Position numbers and translations under genes: made by a program
The notes under the pieces: generated by a model
Seen by the model: the letters and a program-made list of their open reading frames with translations, nothing else
The model's database searches: none
Told to the model about the DNA's origin: nothing
Part shown: positions 37,177 to 49,560 of the stretch, one piece after another
Layout: each line of letters starts with the position of its first letter
Position numbering within the stretch: the stretch's first letter is position 1
From: Zonotrichia leucophrys gambelii
Lineage: Eukaryota > Chordata > Aves > Passeriformes > Passerellidae
NCBI RefSeq assembly: GCF_028769735.1
Contig: NC_088171.1
Location: 75,223,216 to 75,287,215, forward strand
Direction of reading: 5' to 3'
DNA length: 64,000 nt

Positions 37177-38949
37177 AAAAACACAGAAAACACCTCCCAA
37201 ACCCTGATAAGTTTAACAAAACTGCCAGAGTATACAAGGATAAGCCTACTTTGTCTGATGCTGATTAGCCCACCAGTTTTCCAAGTGTCTTTACTGATCT
37301 CAGGGTGCCTAATATTTCTTCTACAGCAAAATGTGATGTCTCAACTGGCAATCTGTGTAAGTTAAGCACAAACTAGTTACTAGCTGATGAACACAAAGAT
37401 GATGGTGGCTCCAGAAAGGAAGAGCGAAACACTAAGTAAACCTGAACAAACACTGACTAAAAGGTAAGGGAAAGAGTTAAAAAAAAAAAAAAAACAAAAC
37501 TATGTAGGCTAGCTAACATGAAACTGCCTGGAGTGTGATAGATGCAGAAGTTTGCCCTTAACTTGGAAGCATAATCACTGTCTACTGGTTAGAGTATGAA
37601 GCAGATAACAAAAGTCTTTTCAGCCATTGAAGTTAAGATGAAGAAATAAAACAGTGCTATACTTCTGTATGGTTTTGTCCTCACTGCTAAAAATAAAGGG
37701 GAATTACACTTAAAAATAACCTAACATCAAAAATTCCAATTCTCTAAACCACAGATAAACTCCATTAGATGTACTCCAAAGTTACAATTTCACACCATAC
37801 CCTACTAGCCCCCAAGTATTTAAAATGAAGTGTCACTGCCACAGACAAGACTGGAAGAGGCAGACTTTTTTTGAGGATAGCTTTATCCTATTTTGCCTTA
37901 TAGTTTTCTTGTTTCAGCCTACTCATTACTCCTTTCTTTAGCATTGCTGGGAGGAATATAGGAAGAATTACATTCCTTATATAATTTAATTATTATATTT
38001 AACATCCAACAGATAAAATTACTGTACTTTGCTGCACTGAAAGTTCCATTAATTCTCGAGTAGAATGCACATATGCCTTGCCTTCCAGAATGAAATTGAT
38101 GCTTTTAAAAATTGTTTGGCTTGTTGGTTAGTTAAGTACAAGTTTAGTATAACTATCAGGCATAGTTAGACTACACATATCTTCACTGCACCTACTGGTT
38201 GACAGTTCAATGTATTCCTTCATATACTGAATTCTCTGCAAGAGTTAGTGGTCAAGTGCTTATTCATATACTATCAGAGTTACAGCAAAACAGTTCATTT
38301 CATAAAATGCTTTGCATTACATGTAATTTCAGACTCATTTCAGTCCTCTACTGCATGTTTTCCTTATATATGCCCCTTTATAATTTATCTTTCTTTCTTC
38401 ATACATTAAGGCCCTGTGTGAAGTTTCAGAGATTATGAATCCTTCTACTTTTTCTCCTAACAGAGTGTGAAGTTTTATGTTAGATGCCATCTTTGATCCA
38501 ATATCTCCAGAATACTGGGATTCAGAGAAATACTAGATAAACTTTATGATTTCAGCTTATATTAAAACATATAATTTTGTTTATGAAGCTTTAGAATAGT
38601 CATGGATGACTGACATAGATGACTGCTATGACTAAAAGTACAAAGACAACAAGCTAAGTTTACTCTGAAATTTCATTCAGCCTATAGCAACATCAAACAG
38701 CATCAGAACACTCATGAAAATAGAATTTATATCCTAAATATACCAAGTGTCTGCTAAGACAAAAGAAAGTAAACAGGGTTGGCCTGACAAGTCAGAAAAC
38801 TAAGTCAGAAAAACAACAGATCAGATTTTACCTCCAAAACCCAATAACCAAGAAGTGTGATCTTATGATAAAGGATATGGTATTAACTAATTTCAAATGT
38901 ATTAAGTTCAACAAACCAGTTTACTTATTCAAATTAAACTGGTAATTTA

Positions 38950-39012
38950 CAAAAACAAAAACAAAACAAAAAAAAACCACCAAAAAAAACCCCAACAAAC
39001 AAACAAAAAAAC
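38950..39012. repeat. A-rich (CAAA)-type low-complexity tract
   Basis: A-runs interrupted by single C or CC over about 60 bp. Confidence 0.85.
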
Positions 39013-42000
39013 TATCTGACAGATGCCAGATCTGAATTTCCAGAACAGCACAGCAGCAAATTTCTGCCAGTTCTTACAGCATGACTGCAGGTAACAAGCA
39101 GAAAGCCACTTGTGATTCACACATGAAACATATTAATAATGGAGGGTCACAGAGAAAGCAAGCCCAGCAACTGAAATAGTAACAAAAAAGAAGTTTATGC
39201 TGAGCTTGAAGAATTTTGAAATACTTTGGATTCAGAACACACACACAAAGCCCACTCTCTTACAAAGAATGCCTGGGAGGAGTTCTTGGAGCATAAAAAG
39301 GTATTGGCTGGCAGAGTGGTTACTTGATGACGTGAAGGGACTCTGTCCATTGACGTACTAAAAAAAACCCTGTAAGGAAATACAAATTAAGACAATACTC
39401 TAGATCACTGTCATTTTCTTGCAGGAAGGATCCTAGTTGCCTGTGGGTGAACATCCACGGCATAAAATGAACTGAATTAGAAAACAAGAGAGCAATATAT
39501 ATATTTTTAATGACATAAAACAATGTAAATATACTCAAGTATTTGCCTTCCAGTTCAGAGATGATAGGCTGCAAAAGACATCCAAGGATTCAGAAAACCC
39601 TGACCAAAAAGAATAGGAAAAATAATTTCTCCAAAGGAATCGGAAAAAAATATCAAGCATATGAGTAGTCCTGTGGTTTACTAAATTGCCTCTAAAGATG
39701 TGATTTTTTAAAATTATTATTTAGGCAAGAAGAGATTTATTTAAGTAGTTTTAAGAAATAATATATTAAATCTCAATTGTTTCAAGCTAAGAACTAATCT
39801 CTAAATTTCTGAACTAGTGGAGTTCTGTCATTAAATGATTCATTGGTATCTACTAAAGCACAAGTTATCCAAATGCATATTTTTTTTATTTCCTAACTTG
39901 GCCATTATATGCAAATGACTTATATTAATCCAGAGAACGGGACCACTTTCATCTTTCTTGAAGGCTATGACACATGTGGGTAAGGTTTCCATTGTGAATT
40001 ACTGGGAGCATGCACTTCTATCTATGAGCCATTAAAAACTCAGGAATTTTTTTTTGTTGCTGTTGTTTGTTTGTTTGTGTAGTGAAGGCTGGTACCTCAG
40101 TATGAATATGTATAAGTACTGCTGCACTTAGGCTGTATTATAAGACAATATAGAAACTGGAGTTTGCAGTGTGTATTAAAAATTCGAGTTCAAAGGTTCT
40201 ACACACTGAATTTTCAATAGTAGCTTGCATAGACCTTTGAGCACTTTACTGTACTTACTTGGCTTGTCCTTTTGAACCAGGCCATCACCACCATTATTTC
40301 CAGAATATATAACAGTAACAAATATGCCTCACATTGCTTGCAAATAAACAATGCCATTCCTGAGACTAGCAAATCTCTTATTAGCTCTGTGGTTTTGTCA
40401 TTCAGGTCTTTACAGAAGCACTGAATCCACTAAATAGCACTCAAGAAACCACAGCTTAACTTACTCTAACAAAAACCATGAAACATTTAGCAATTAATTG
40501 CTTAAGCATTGTTTCTTATTATATAGCACCTCTTCTGGCCCAAAATCTTCTATGCAGTCATATTATCACTCCCTTTCCAGTACTAAACAAGTATTACTTA
40601 TCTGCTTGACTCATATTTAAACAAGAGTCATATTTAAATATTATTACAGGAACTGTAAAATACTTAGCTAAGCATAGGAGCTAAGATAAATGCAAGCTAC
40701 AAAATCAAAAGGGGTTCAGGTACACAAGCAGAAGTTTCATAGCTTCTATTTCTGTAAAGAGGATAACTCTTCATCTCTAAATTTTACATGAACATATGAA
40801 GTGCCAGAATAATCAAACTTTTTACTCAAGTAAAAGGCACATATAACTCACCCATAGTTACTACATCCAATTTCCCATAGAAGCTGGATTTTCCCTGTAG
40901 TCTTAACTTAAAGAAGTTATTGTTAACTTGTTAACTATAAAACAAGTTCTCATTTTAATGGAGGCAGAAGGACAGCAAGACATAAACCAGACTGGAGTTT
41001 TTGCGCATCTTTTCAAAGAGAGCTGGATACTAAGAAACAACTTACAATTTTCTTCTTTTCTACCATGACTGTTACAATCTCATTGAGGAGTACAACAGCA
41101 TAACCTTTATTCTTATGAAGTTAATTTAAAATGAAAGCATGAAAGAGTGAATGGAAAGTCAACATGATACAAAAACCTGAATTTTTGAAAGATGTTCTTT
41201 TCACAAATCTCATATAACCCTGCAGTAAATATTATATATTTATAATATGATAATTCAGGGGTAGTTTTAAAGATCACAGCTGCTTAAAACTGTTAAAGGT
41301 TAGAAATCATAATGAGCTTAACAGCATAAGTTGTAGATAAGAGAAATAGGAAGTCAACTGTTCTTTCTGTAGCTAAAAACACAAAAACAAAGCAAAAAAA
41401 GAGGCAATATGGATTTTCAACTGCAGTTATTTTGAGAAAAATTACATCAGTCCCAACATTAAAAATTTTAGGTATGGTTTCGGAGGTACAGATAGAAACC
41501 ACACCAACATCTCTGACTGCCATCGAATAAACTGTAGTTTCTCTGAATATCCTTTCTAATGGCCCTACAGGTAATCTAATGAAAATTCTGGATAATAATT
41601 TTTGTTGAATAATTACAATGAAATGGGGTAAATTAAAACCGAGTTTTAATGCAATCTTCTCTGAAGTGAAAAATTAATCAGTGGAAAATCTGAGTAAATC
41701 TAAACACAGTGAAGGATGAAATACTATTGGGCATTCAGTTTCAGAGAAGCTTTGATTCATAAAGATTCATCTTTCAGTTCTCAAAAGGTCACAAGTCTGG
41801 AGAATAGAACTATTCAAACCATGTAATAGAAGGTCTCAAGTAATCACAAGGAGTGTTAAAATAGAAGAAGTATTTTCAAGTCTATTATAGATCAGGAAAA
41901 AAATAAAAATTACAGAGTACCATAATATTTTTGCTCTATCCGCAAACTTCCTTTCTGTGTATATAAAATTAAAAACTTGCTAGTGCACCAGTGGCCACTA

Positions 42001-44919
42001 GATGTCAACAAAGCCTAGCAATATGACCCTTGAGTTTCGCTTTCAAATGAGGTGCAAAGCAATGGAGTTGCAGCTATCTTTGTTACGCACATTTGTGTTG
42101 ATGTATGCTCCCGTAAATGTGTACTACTTGGCTCCATACAAAACGCAATCCAATCCAGTCCAAAATCCAATCTACTTCGTGGAGTGGCAGAATGGCAATA
42201 ATCCACACACACAAACACTTCCAAGTTTACATAGGCACATGTAGTTAATCATGTTGTAAATATAAGTTTTGAGATATAATCCAAGCCTCCAGCAGGTGTC
42301 AAAAGAAGCTGATCTTCCTTTCCTGGGTAACTAGTGAACCATACTCCATGCTCACATTCAACTGGGAAAAGGCTTGAATAATTCTTTCTCTTCCCCCTTT
42401 AAGATCTGTGCAATTTTACACAATAAAAGTCATTGAGAAGAGATTTGCTACGACCTACATACTCTATGCAAATGGACACTTTCAGTTTCCTTGCCTCTTT
42501 CTTGGGCACCTTGTACCCTTATGACCCATTTGTGTGCCTCCAAGAGACAGAGCTGAAGCCTATTTTTACTTCTGTACTAATCAGGGAAACTGGAAGGAAG
42601 AGAAATAGAATATTCCCCATAAGAAGAGGAAAAAAAAAAAAAGCTGAGCAGTCCTTCATTCTGACAGGAAAGGGGAAGCTCAAACTTACATTGCTGAGAA
42701 CTAGAAAATTAATGGCCCTTTTTCTCTTTGAAGTTCATTGGCCTAAATATCAAAATGAACAAACACCCTGATGACAGTCTCTCACTCACAGCTGCCCCAA
42801 TTTAAATCATAGCAAACCACTCCAGATCTACCTGATGTTAACAGATGACACAAGTGTTTATCAACTAAAATAAGGAGGACACAAGACTACCCAGGACCTG
42901 TCCTATCTCCCTCCACTTTTTGATGACTTCTTTTTAAATCATGGAGATTATGAACAAAATTATTGCATTCTATAACAGACAGAATCTGAAACTCCAAGTA
43001 TTTTTATAAGCACTTTTAACCCTGCATTTACTAAATAAAAAAACTAGATGAATTTTGTAATGCTTCTAAAACTCATTCTGGCATTATGATTCTGGTAGTC
43101 AACCAAGTATTCATACCACAGCTGTTTCAAGGCAAAGCTGAGTAGAAATTCTGGGATCCAAATTGTCTAAATGCTATCAATTCTGTTCAAAAATTTAATG
43201 CTATATTATGCTTTCTTTTAATTGTAAAAATATTAACATATCCATGCTTTACATTTACTACCAAAGAGCTCAGTCCTCAGTTTTTAGACAACTAGGAATG
43301 ATAGGCTGTGTAAACAAAAGTGCATATGCAACTTTCAAACCACGAAGGAAAATCTGGGTCATAGATTTCCTTCTTTCTGGACTTAGGAATAGTGAGATAT
43401 GGTTGAAATCAGATGAACTTCAGATGAGGACACTTCAGAGGAAACTCCTCTCTTGCTTTCCTGAGCTGTTTCAACAACTATTCTGACTAAAAGGATTTCT
43501 ATGGAGCAGCAACACATTCAAGTAGAGAAGAATCCACGCAAGGCTAGGGCAGATATCAGGAAAAGCCATCCTATAACCTAGAAGGGACAAAACAAGAAAA
43601 TTGCTTCAAATCTACTGAGTGACCAGTTTGTTTTCCTCAATCCTAATAATTGTTGGTGAAGCTTAAAACCAGGTAAGCCTCACTAATCTATTGTAGCTTT
43701 TAAACCTCTCCACGGAGCCCAACAGTATTCAGTTATCTATCCAAAGTTATTTTAGCTATGATCATCATAACATAAAAGACAGCCACATTGACTCACTTCT
43801 CCCCTACTGCTCTGAGCTCACACTATGAGGTCTTTGCTCTCTGGTCCATTTCATCTGTGGTAAAGTAAAAACAAGCAACACTCTTTCTGCTCTCCCCTTC
43901 AGACAGAATTATTTGCCCTGGCACACTACTGATATGCATTCAGAGGACACTTCCATGTACAATTGTCTCAAATTAATGCAAAGCATTAGGTTTTGAAAGC
44001 TTGGACTAAAATTTATAAGGAAAAAAAACCACGAAAAAACCACAATTTGGAACCTCCTCAGTTATGAACGCAATTAATTTAGTAACAAGGTGTCCTTTAA
44101 GGAGGTCAAACTACTTTGAGGGGCTTTGGGTTTTCTCTGTCTCCAGAAGATGTAGTTTCATAAAAGTTGTATGTAAAGACTACAGGTGCCAAAAGTTATT
44201 AAAACAAAGTTACACTAGCATGAAGTAAAATATCTCCAATATAAAGGAATTTGGAATTTCTCACTGCATTACATTTACTTTAGCAACCTTGAGGGTGAGG
44301 GTTTCAATAACCAATATATAAGCAGTTTCTCACAATACACATTGATTCCAGACAAGATAACACTGAAAATTATAGCACAAGAGACTTCCTTCCCTAAAAT
44401 GAAATTGGAAAAAGTGACAGAGAGGAAGAAAATAAAAATAAACCCAAGAAAAACAAACAAACATCCCCAAAAGCCTCTTAAAAGTGAACAGTAGGAAGAA
44501 TGAACCTATTTAAGCACCTCAAAGATATGTCAGGGACTGGAGGAAGAGAAAAGGAAGCGGTAATGAAAAGCAGTGGTTATTGCAGCAGCTGGTATTTTCT
44601 AAAGATGACAGAATGTTTATCCCTTTCATGACAATCCTATGAATAGAGAAGGTTACCAGCAGCATCTTCTACCTGGTATTTGTCCTCCTATGCCAGAAGA
44701 AGACTTTAGTTGTTGCCAAATGGAAGGGCAAAACCTACAGTAATGTAGGCTCTGCTTCAGAGGCAGCTGTAACACCAGAAAAGAAGGCCATCTTGTTGGC
44801 TTGACATTCAGCTGGTCTTAACTCTTCCACTGTAACACAGCTGGCCAGAGCTCTGGAAGACTGTGAAAGGAAGATCCATTGATATACAAAATACATATTT
44901 GTAAATATATTTATTGCAT

Positions 44920-44968
44920 AAATATATATACATATACACACACACACACATACATACATACATATAGA
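44920..44968. repeat. Compound (TA)n(CA)n(TACA)n microsatellite
   Basis: Short TATA repeats lead into an uninterrupted AC run (about 44,935-44,950) and then four TACA units. It lies inside low-value minus-strand open frames. Confidence 0.9.
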
Positions 44969-46625
44969 TGTATTTTTCCAATAACCCATGTCCTTGGAGC
45001 AAATACCTTACATAATGTTGATAAACTGCACTCCAAGGAATAATTTCCATCTTCAAACAGTCACAGACAAAATCACTGTTCTATTATATATGTATACACA
45101 CAGGGGAAAAAGCAGAGTGGATTAAAAATTCCCTGCTACATCCATAAGAAGGGCTAAGCTCTGTAAATTCTGTCTGCTGTTTAATTGGCTCTCTCTAAAT
45201 CACTAGACTGTATGTGATTTTGCACTTGCTGTATATAATTTCTGAATGGCCAAGGCTGGCAGATCAGCTTTCATTTTTATATGTGCTGACAATTTTATGT
45301 ATGCATGTGTGCATATCAGTCAACCTATAAAGTAATTGGGGAAAAGACATTATTATTTTAATTATATCATAAAAGGCTAATTTTATAGTAATGTAAAACT
45401 GCTGGATTTCTCAAACAGCCATTCAGCATTGCATAATCCCTAGCAATTAGTTTCATCAGGCACTAAATCTTTCATCAGAAAAATGATACACAGTACCAGG
45501 AATGCAGCATTGGAGAACAATGGGATGATGTATACGGTGTGAAAAAAGGAAAGAAAAAAAAAAGAGAAACACGTGTAATTCTGGTACAAATCCAAAGTAA
45601 GCTCATAAAAATCAAGGCACTTACTCCAGTCTGTCCGAGAGCCATCCCATGTAAAATAGATTACAGTGGATCATATAGTGAATCTTTTAACCTGCACAGT
45701 GTCTATAAACATCCTGTGTTTATTGCTATGAATAGTAAGAGCAAATATGATTAAGAATATTTTGGTTTTTTCTTTGCTTCTGTTCATGGTCCCAGTGCAT
45801 GTGAGCCACAAAGTACTGCAGGCAGACTGCCAGAAGGTAGTCAAAAAAACCTCTCCCTCTTTCCTCTCCCTATTGCTTCTTGCTATCAATAAATAGGTCT
45901 CAAACAGATCTAGACAGCCTCCCAGGAAGAAAACTTTTGACATCTTAGTGCACATCGCATGGAAAGGTAATGCAGTCATATCAGCAGAAAACACCTGTCT
46001 GTCAAAAAAAGCCATTCAGACTGGCATAATGTCTGATAAAACTTCCATAACAACAAATTAGGATTCTTACAGCATAGATAAAATTCCTCTTTTTAATTCC
46101 TGTTCTTCTCAAACTGTCAGTTTTTGGGCCGAGATTTTTTCCTGCAAGACTGTCTCAAAATTATCTTCCAAAGTTATGCAACTGCTTTACTCTAATAGGT
46201 CTCTTAATGAAAAAGTTACATGGACAGGGGAACTCCACACCTAGCAAAAGAAAATGCCCACCCCCATTCCGGAGTTATGCTGGACAACTTTGAGTTCAGA
46301 TCCAGCAGGATAAAAATCATACAGTCAGGTTTTGTTTGTTTCCCTATGTTAAAAATCTTAGAAAATTGGGTTGCATAGTCTTCACACCTCATTCTTGGTC
46401 CTAATTGTTTTTAAAGAGTAAGATCAGCTTGTGCTCCCTCCTAGTCTCCACCCTTCTTTTTCTAAAAGTCACCAAAAAAAAAAAAAAAATAGGTTTCAGA
46501 TGAAAGGCAAGAAACACTAGTTGTCAAGAGAATAAGGCTGTCTCAGTGTCTCTTACTCATTATTTATCTGTCACTGAGAGACTAAATACGACAATCTGAC
46601 TCACCCATTTTTATGGATATTACTG

Positions 46626-46715
46626 TTTATAAAGAACAGTATTTTACTGTTTAACACTCTTTTACTGTTTATAAAGAACATCTTTACTTTATAAAGAACA
46701 TCTTTATAAAGAACA
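46626..46715. repeat. Four copies of a 13-bp word
   Basis: TTTATAAAGAACA occurs at 46,626, 46,668, 46,688 and 46,703, with start spacings of 42, 20 and 15 bp. The units are joined by related 'ctttac/tttact' sequence, so this is a small irregular tandem expansion. Confidence 0.9.
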
Positions 46716-48169
46716 GCATGAGGAAGTGCAATCAAAATGAGCTGTATGTTCTGCTATGCAGCACTAGATAAATTTAAGGAGATTGCTATCATAGTGGGAC
46801 AGAAAAGGATTCAATAATTCCAAACTACAACAGATGATACTATGATATATTTTTCAAATTTCTTCTGAAAGCACAAACTAATTACCATCTGAAATGGTAA
46901 TGGGTTGGAAGAAACTTTATTTGAGGTAATCATCTTTTCTTATGAGCTCTTGTTTCTTTTTTCTGTGAAGGAGCTCCATCACTATGAAACAGAGAAGGCC
47001 AGCCTAAATTACTATTGATGTTACCTGTGGTTTTTGTGGCCTCATTATGCATGAGATCAGCATCCATTTTTTTTTTCCAAAACCAACAAAATACTGTGGG
47101 GTTTTTCTGCTTGGATTTTGTATGATAAATTTAGGTTTGGCCGGCTTAGAAGTGTGACAGCTCTGAAACTGACATCAAAGTATTCAAAAAAATGAAATGC
47201 AAACAATTTGAAAGGCATAGGATTTTCAGCTACCTGTTAAGAACTCTGTTTTGTTTGCCTTTGACATCTTCACTTACCATCACATGTTTAAAGACCAATG
47301 CCTAGTACATTTCCATGAAAGATTCTTTGAAAAAGTCAGTGTCTGTGCTGTGTCAATTACAGAAAAGATTTGCAGTGCAGAAAAATGCGGGGAAAAATAC
47401 TGACAACTGTGAAATTTTGGAGTGTCAATTGCAAGGTAAGTAAATATACTCCTATCCATTAAATATTAATAACCACAAAACTAAGTTACAGGAAGATTAT
47501 TACTCAAGTTCTATCAAAATCATGATGAATACAAATATGCATAGTTTAGTTTACCTCAGGGGAACAAGATTGATTTGTTCTTCTTGAGAATACATCTCCA
47601 AGTATAACAACCTAAGGATGTCAGGAAATGGCTCTGAATATAAGCCTAAACCTTGCCTGACTCTTTAGTTAGTTTCTCTGATGTAAATTTTTATTATGAA
47701 TTTATGGAATTCCTTATTATTTTTAGGTGCTTCCTGTCTGTTCTAGGTCATTCACTTGATAGACTATTCTCAAGGAAGATGCTGAATATATTTAACTACA
47801 TAATCTCCTAATTTTTGATGGAAAAATCACTGTATCAGAATAAGAAACAGATTTAAAAAAAAAACCCAAACAAAACCAAGCATTTAGATATCAACAGTCT
47901 GACTTAAACAAGGGATTGCTAAGCAAATCAAATTTAGAAAGCAAGACACACCGAGAAATTTGGAATATTACTCTGAAAAATTGGTCATGCTTTTAATGTT
48001 CTATTGCAAAAGCTTTTGCTGGTTCAAGGCAAAGCTGATTTGATTGAATGTTTTCCTGTAGATTGCCTTGTGCTGTCTGGACACACAGAAAAATGGCCAG
48101 TAAAAAAAAAATGTTAGTTAAAATATAAAGTCCAATACTTTTAAATTATTTAAATTTTTTTCTACCCTG

Positions 48170-48659
48170 TGGCAAGAATACCTGTCCCACCTTGGTTGAT
48201 ACCTGGTGGTACACAATTGCCTCTCTTCCTCCCGCAGTGGAGGGAATAAGAAGTGCAAATCTCCTCAGTCAGCAGTTTGGACCTCCCCCCAGTGAGAGGC
48301 CTTGGCCCAGAGAAGTTTCCAGACCACGGCTCTGTACAATGAGCCCCAAAACAACCAAGTTATAGATGGGGCCTCTGACAGAAACCAGGGCAGTTTTCCT
48401 TGGAACAGCAGTTCTGTGACGGCAAACCTCCCCTTGTGTCTGGGACGCACTCAAGAAACTTACAGGGACTGAGTGCCTTCATCCCTTTGCCTCGTGAGTG
48501 GCTATTTCTAATGAGCATCTGTGAGTGATCCTTTGACCTTCCCAGTGAAGTGAACCCACCTTCTGGGTACCTCTGAGGGAGAGGCCTCCCAAGCATGTAC
48601 AAGCGCAGGTGCACTTTGGGTCACCCTTCTTGTCCTTGCAGGAACAACATCTCTCACTG
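48170..48659. other. GC-elevated block before ERVK-like LTR, unassigned
   Basis: About 490 bp of higher G+C sequence lie directly before the LTR. Both strands have modest open frames, none with a recognisable domain. It could be more of the same LTR, ERV internal sequence, or another old repeat. Confidence 0.35.
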
Positions 48660-49067
48660 GTAACACTGAACTTGTAACTGCTATGAAGGGTACCCATGTG
48701 GTATTCACATGCCCTCTGAACAGAGAGAAGCTGAGAGAGAAGCAGAGAAAACAATGATCAAAACAATTCTTATCTCATTTGCTGCTCCTGTGTTTGTGCC
48801 CATGTGGAATGTGTTCTGGAGATTGTTTACCCAAGGTGGTTGCTTGATTGGATTCTGATTATGGTGTTTTCATTCATTGACCAATTGGATCCACATGTGT
48901 GTGTCGGGACTCTGGGGCAGAGCGTTACGCGTTTTCTAGTTATTTCGTTAGTGATAGTTCTTGTTAGTGTAATATTCTGTAATCTAGTTATAGTAGAATA
49001 TAGTATAATAAAGTAATTTATTTGCCTTCTGATATCATGGACTTCTGTGCATTGTTCTTCCCCGACA
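48660..49067 (+). mobile_element. Solo LTR, songbird ERVK-like family
   Basis: The segment carries a run I remember from songbird ERVK LTRs: 'gaagcagagaaaacaatgat' (about 48,738), 'ctcctgtgtttgtgcccatg' (48,785), 'aatgtgttctggagattg' (48,808), 'gtgtcgggactctgg' (48,901), 'ctgtaatctagttatag' (48,978), AATAAA at 49,007-49,012, and an end near 'ccccgaca' (49,067). The U3 side is GC-moderate with several CpGs kept at 48,905-48,950. The 5' boundary is uncertain and may lie in the block upstream. No target-site duplication was found. Confidence 0.8.
49007..49012 (+). terminator. Polyadenylation signal AATAAA of ERVK-like LTR
   Basis: AATAAA lies about 55 bp before the apparent LTR end, in plus orientation with the other LTR landmarks. 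Confidence 0.65.
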
Positions 49068-49371
49068 TTGGGCATTTTAGCACCAATATAACCATAGTTA
49101 CCCCTCCATTTGTTAGTTTTAGCCATTGGTTTTTTGTTGCAAATTTATATTAGTTTGGGTGCATTACCTTTGTGAAGTTCTTTTTGTGTATGTCCATGAC
49201 AATATCCCTTATATAACGGGAGAAATTTCTTTCAAGGACCCTGCAGCTGAGTGTTACATACATGGAGATAATGCTTTGAACTTCTTTAAAATCAATAAGC
49301 CAAACTACCATGAGAAATTAAACAATGACTACATGGAAGGGGCAAGATTGATTATTTTGTCCCTTGTCTCC

Positions 49372-49560
49372 TAGGGTCATGAAGTTATCATAAGGATAGA
49401 GCATGTCTCCTGTGAGGAAAAGCTGAGAGAACTGGGATTGTTCAGCCTGAAGAAGTGATGGCAGCCTTCCAGTACCTGAAGGGGTCCTACAAGAGAGCAT
49501 CTTTTTACAAGCATGCAGCAATAGGACAAGGGGGTGGGCTACAAATTAAGAGAGTAGTTG
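49372..49560 (+). mobile_element. CR1 LINE fragment (ORF2 tail)
   Basis: The stretch follows the CR1 ORF2 C-terminal region: 'cctgtgaggaaaagctgaga' (about 49,410), 'ttgttcagcctgaagaag' (49,438), 'cttccagtacctgaaggg' (49,465), 'tttttacaagcatg' (49,502), 'ataggacaagggggtggg' (49,521). It fades near 49,560 without the 3' terminus. Plus orientation. Confidence 0.88.

Larger units (their letters stand above)
36666..48169. other. Long repeat-poor tract, no gene seen
   Basis: About 11.5 kb contain no transposon I can recognise and no defensible exon. Local features are C-runs at 37,160-37,176, an A-rich tract at 38,950-39,012, a CTCF-like word at 41,995-42,007, a CA/TACA microsatellite near 44,920-44,968 and a four-copy 13-bp word cluster at 46,626-46,715. 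Open frames of up to 114 codons (for example 42,433-42,771 and 45,671-46,015) show no domain. Confidence 0.5.

Noticed and set aside
42433..42771. 112-codon plus-strand frame with a basic Lys-rich centre
   Set aside because: The Lys run comes from an A-rich tract and nothing else supports coding.
46626..46715. CRISPR-like array
   Set aside because: The units are only 13 bp, the spacing is irregular and there are no cas genes. The genome is clearly a vertebrate one.
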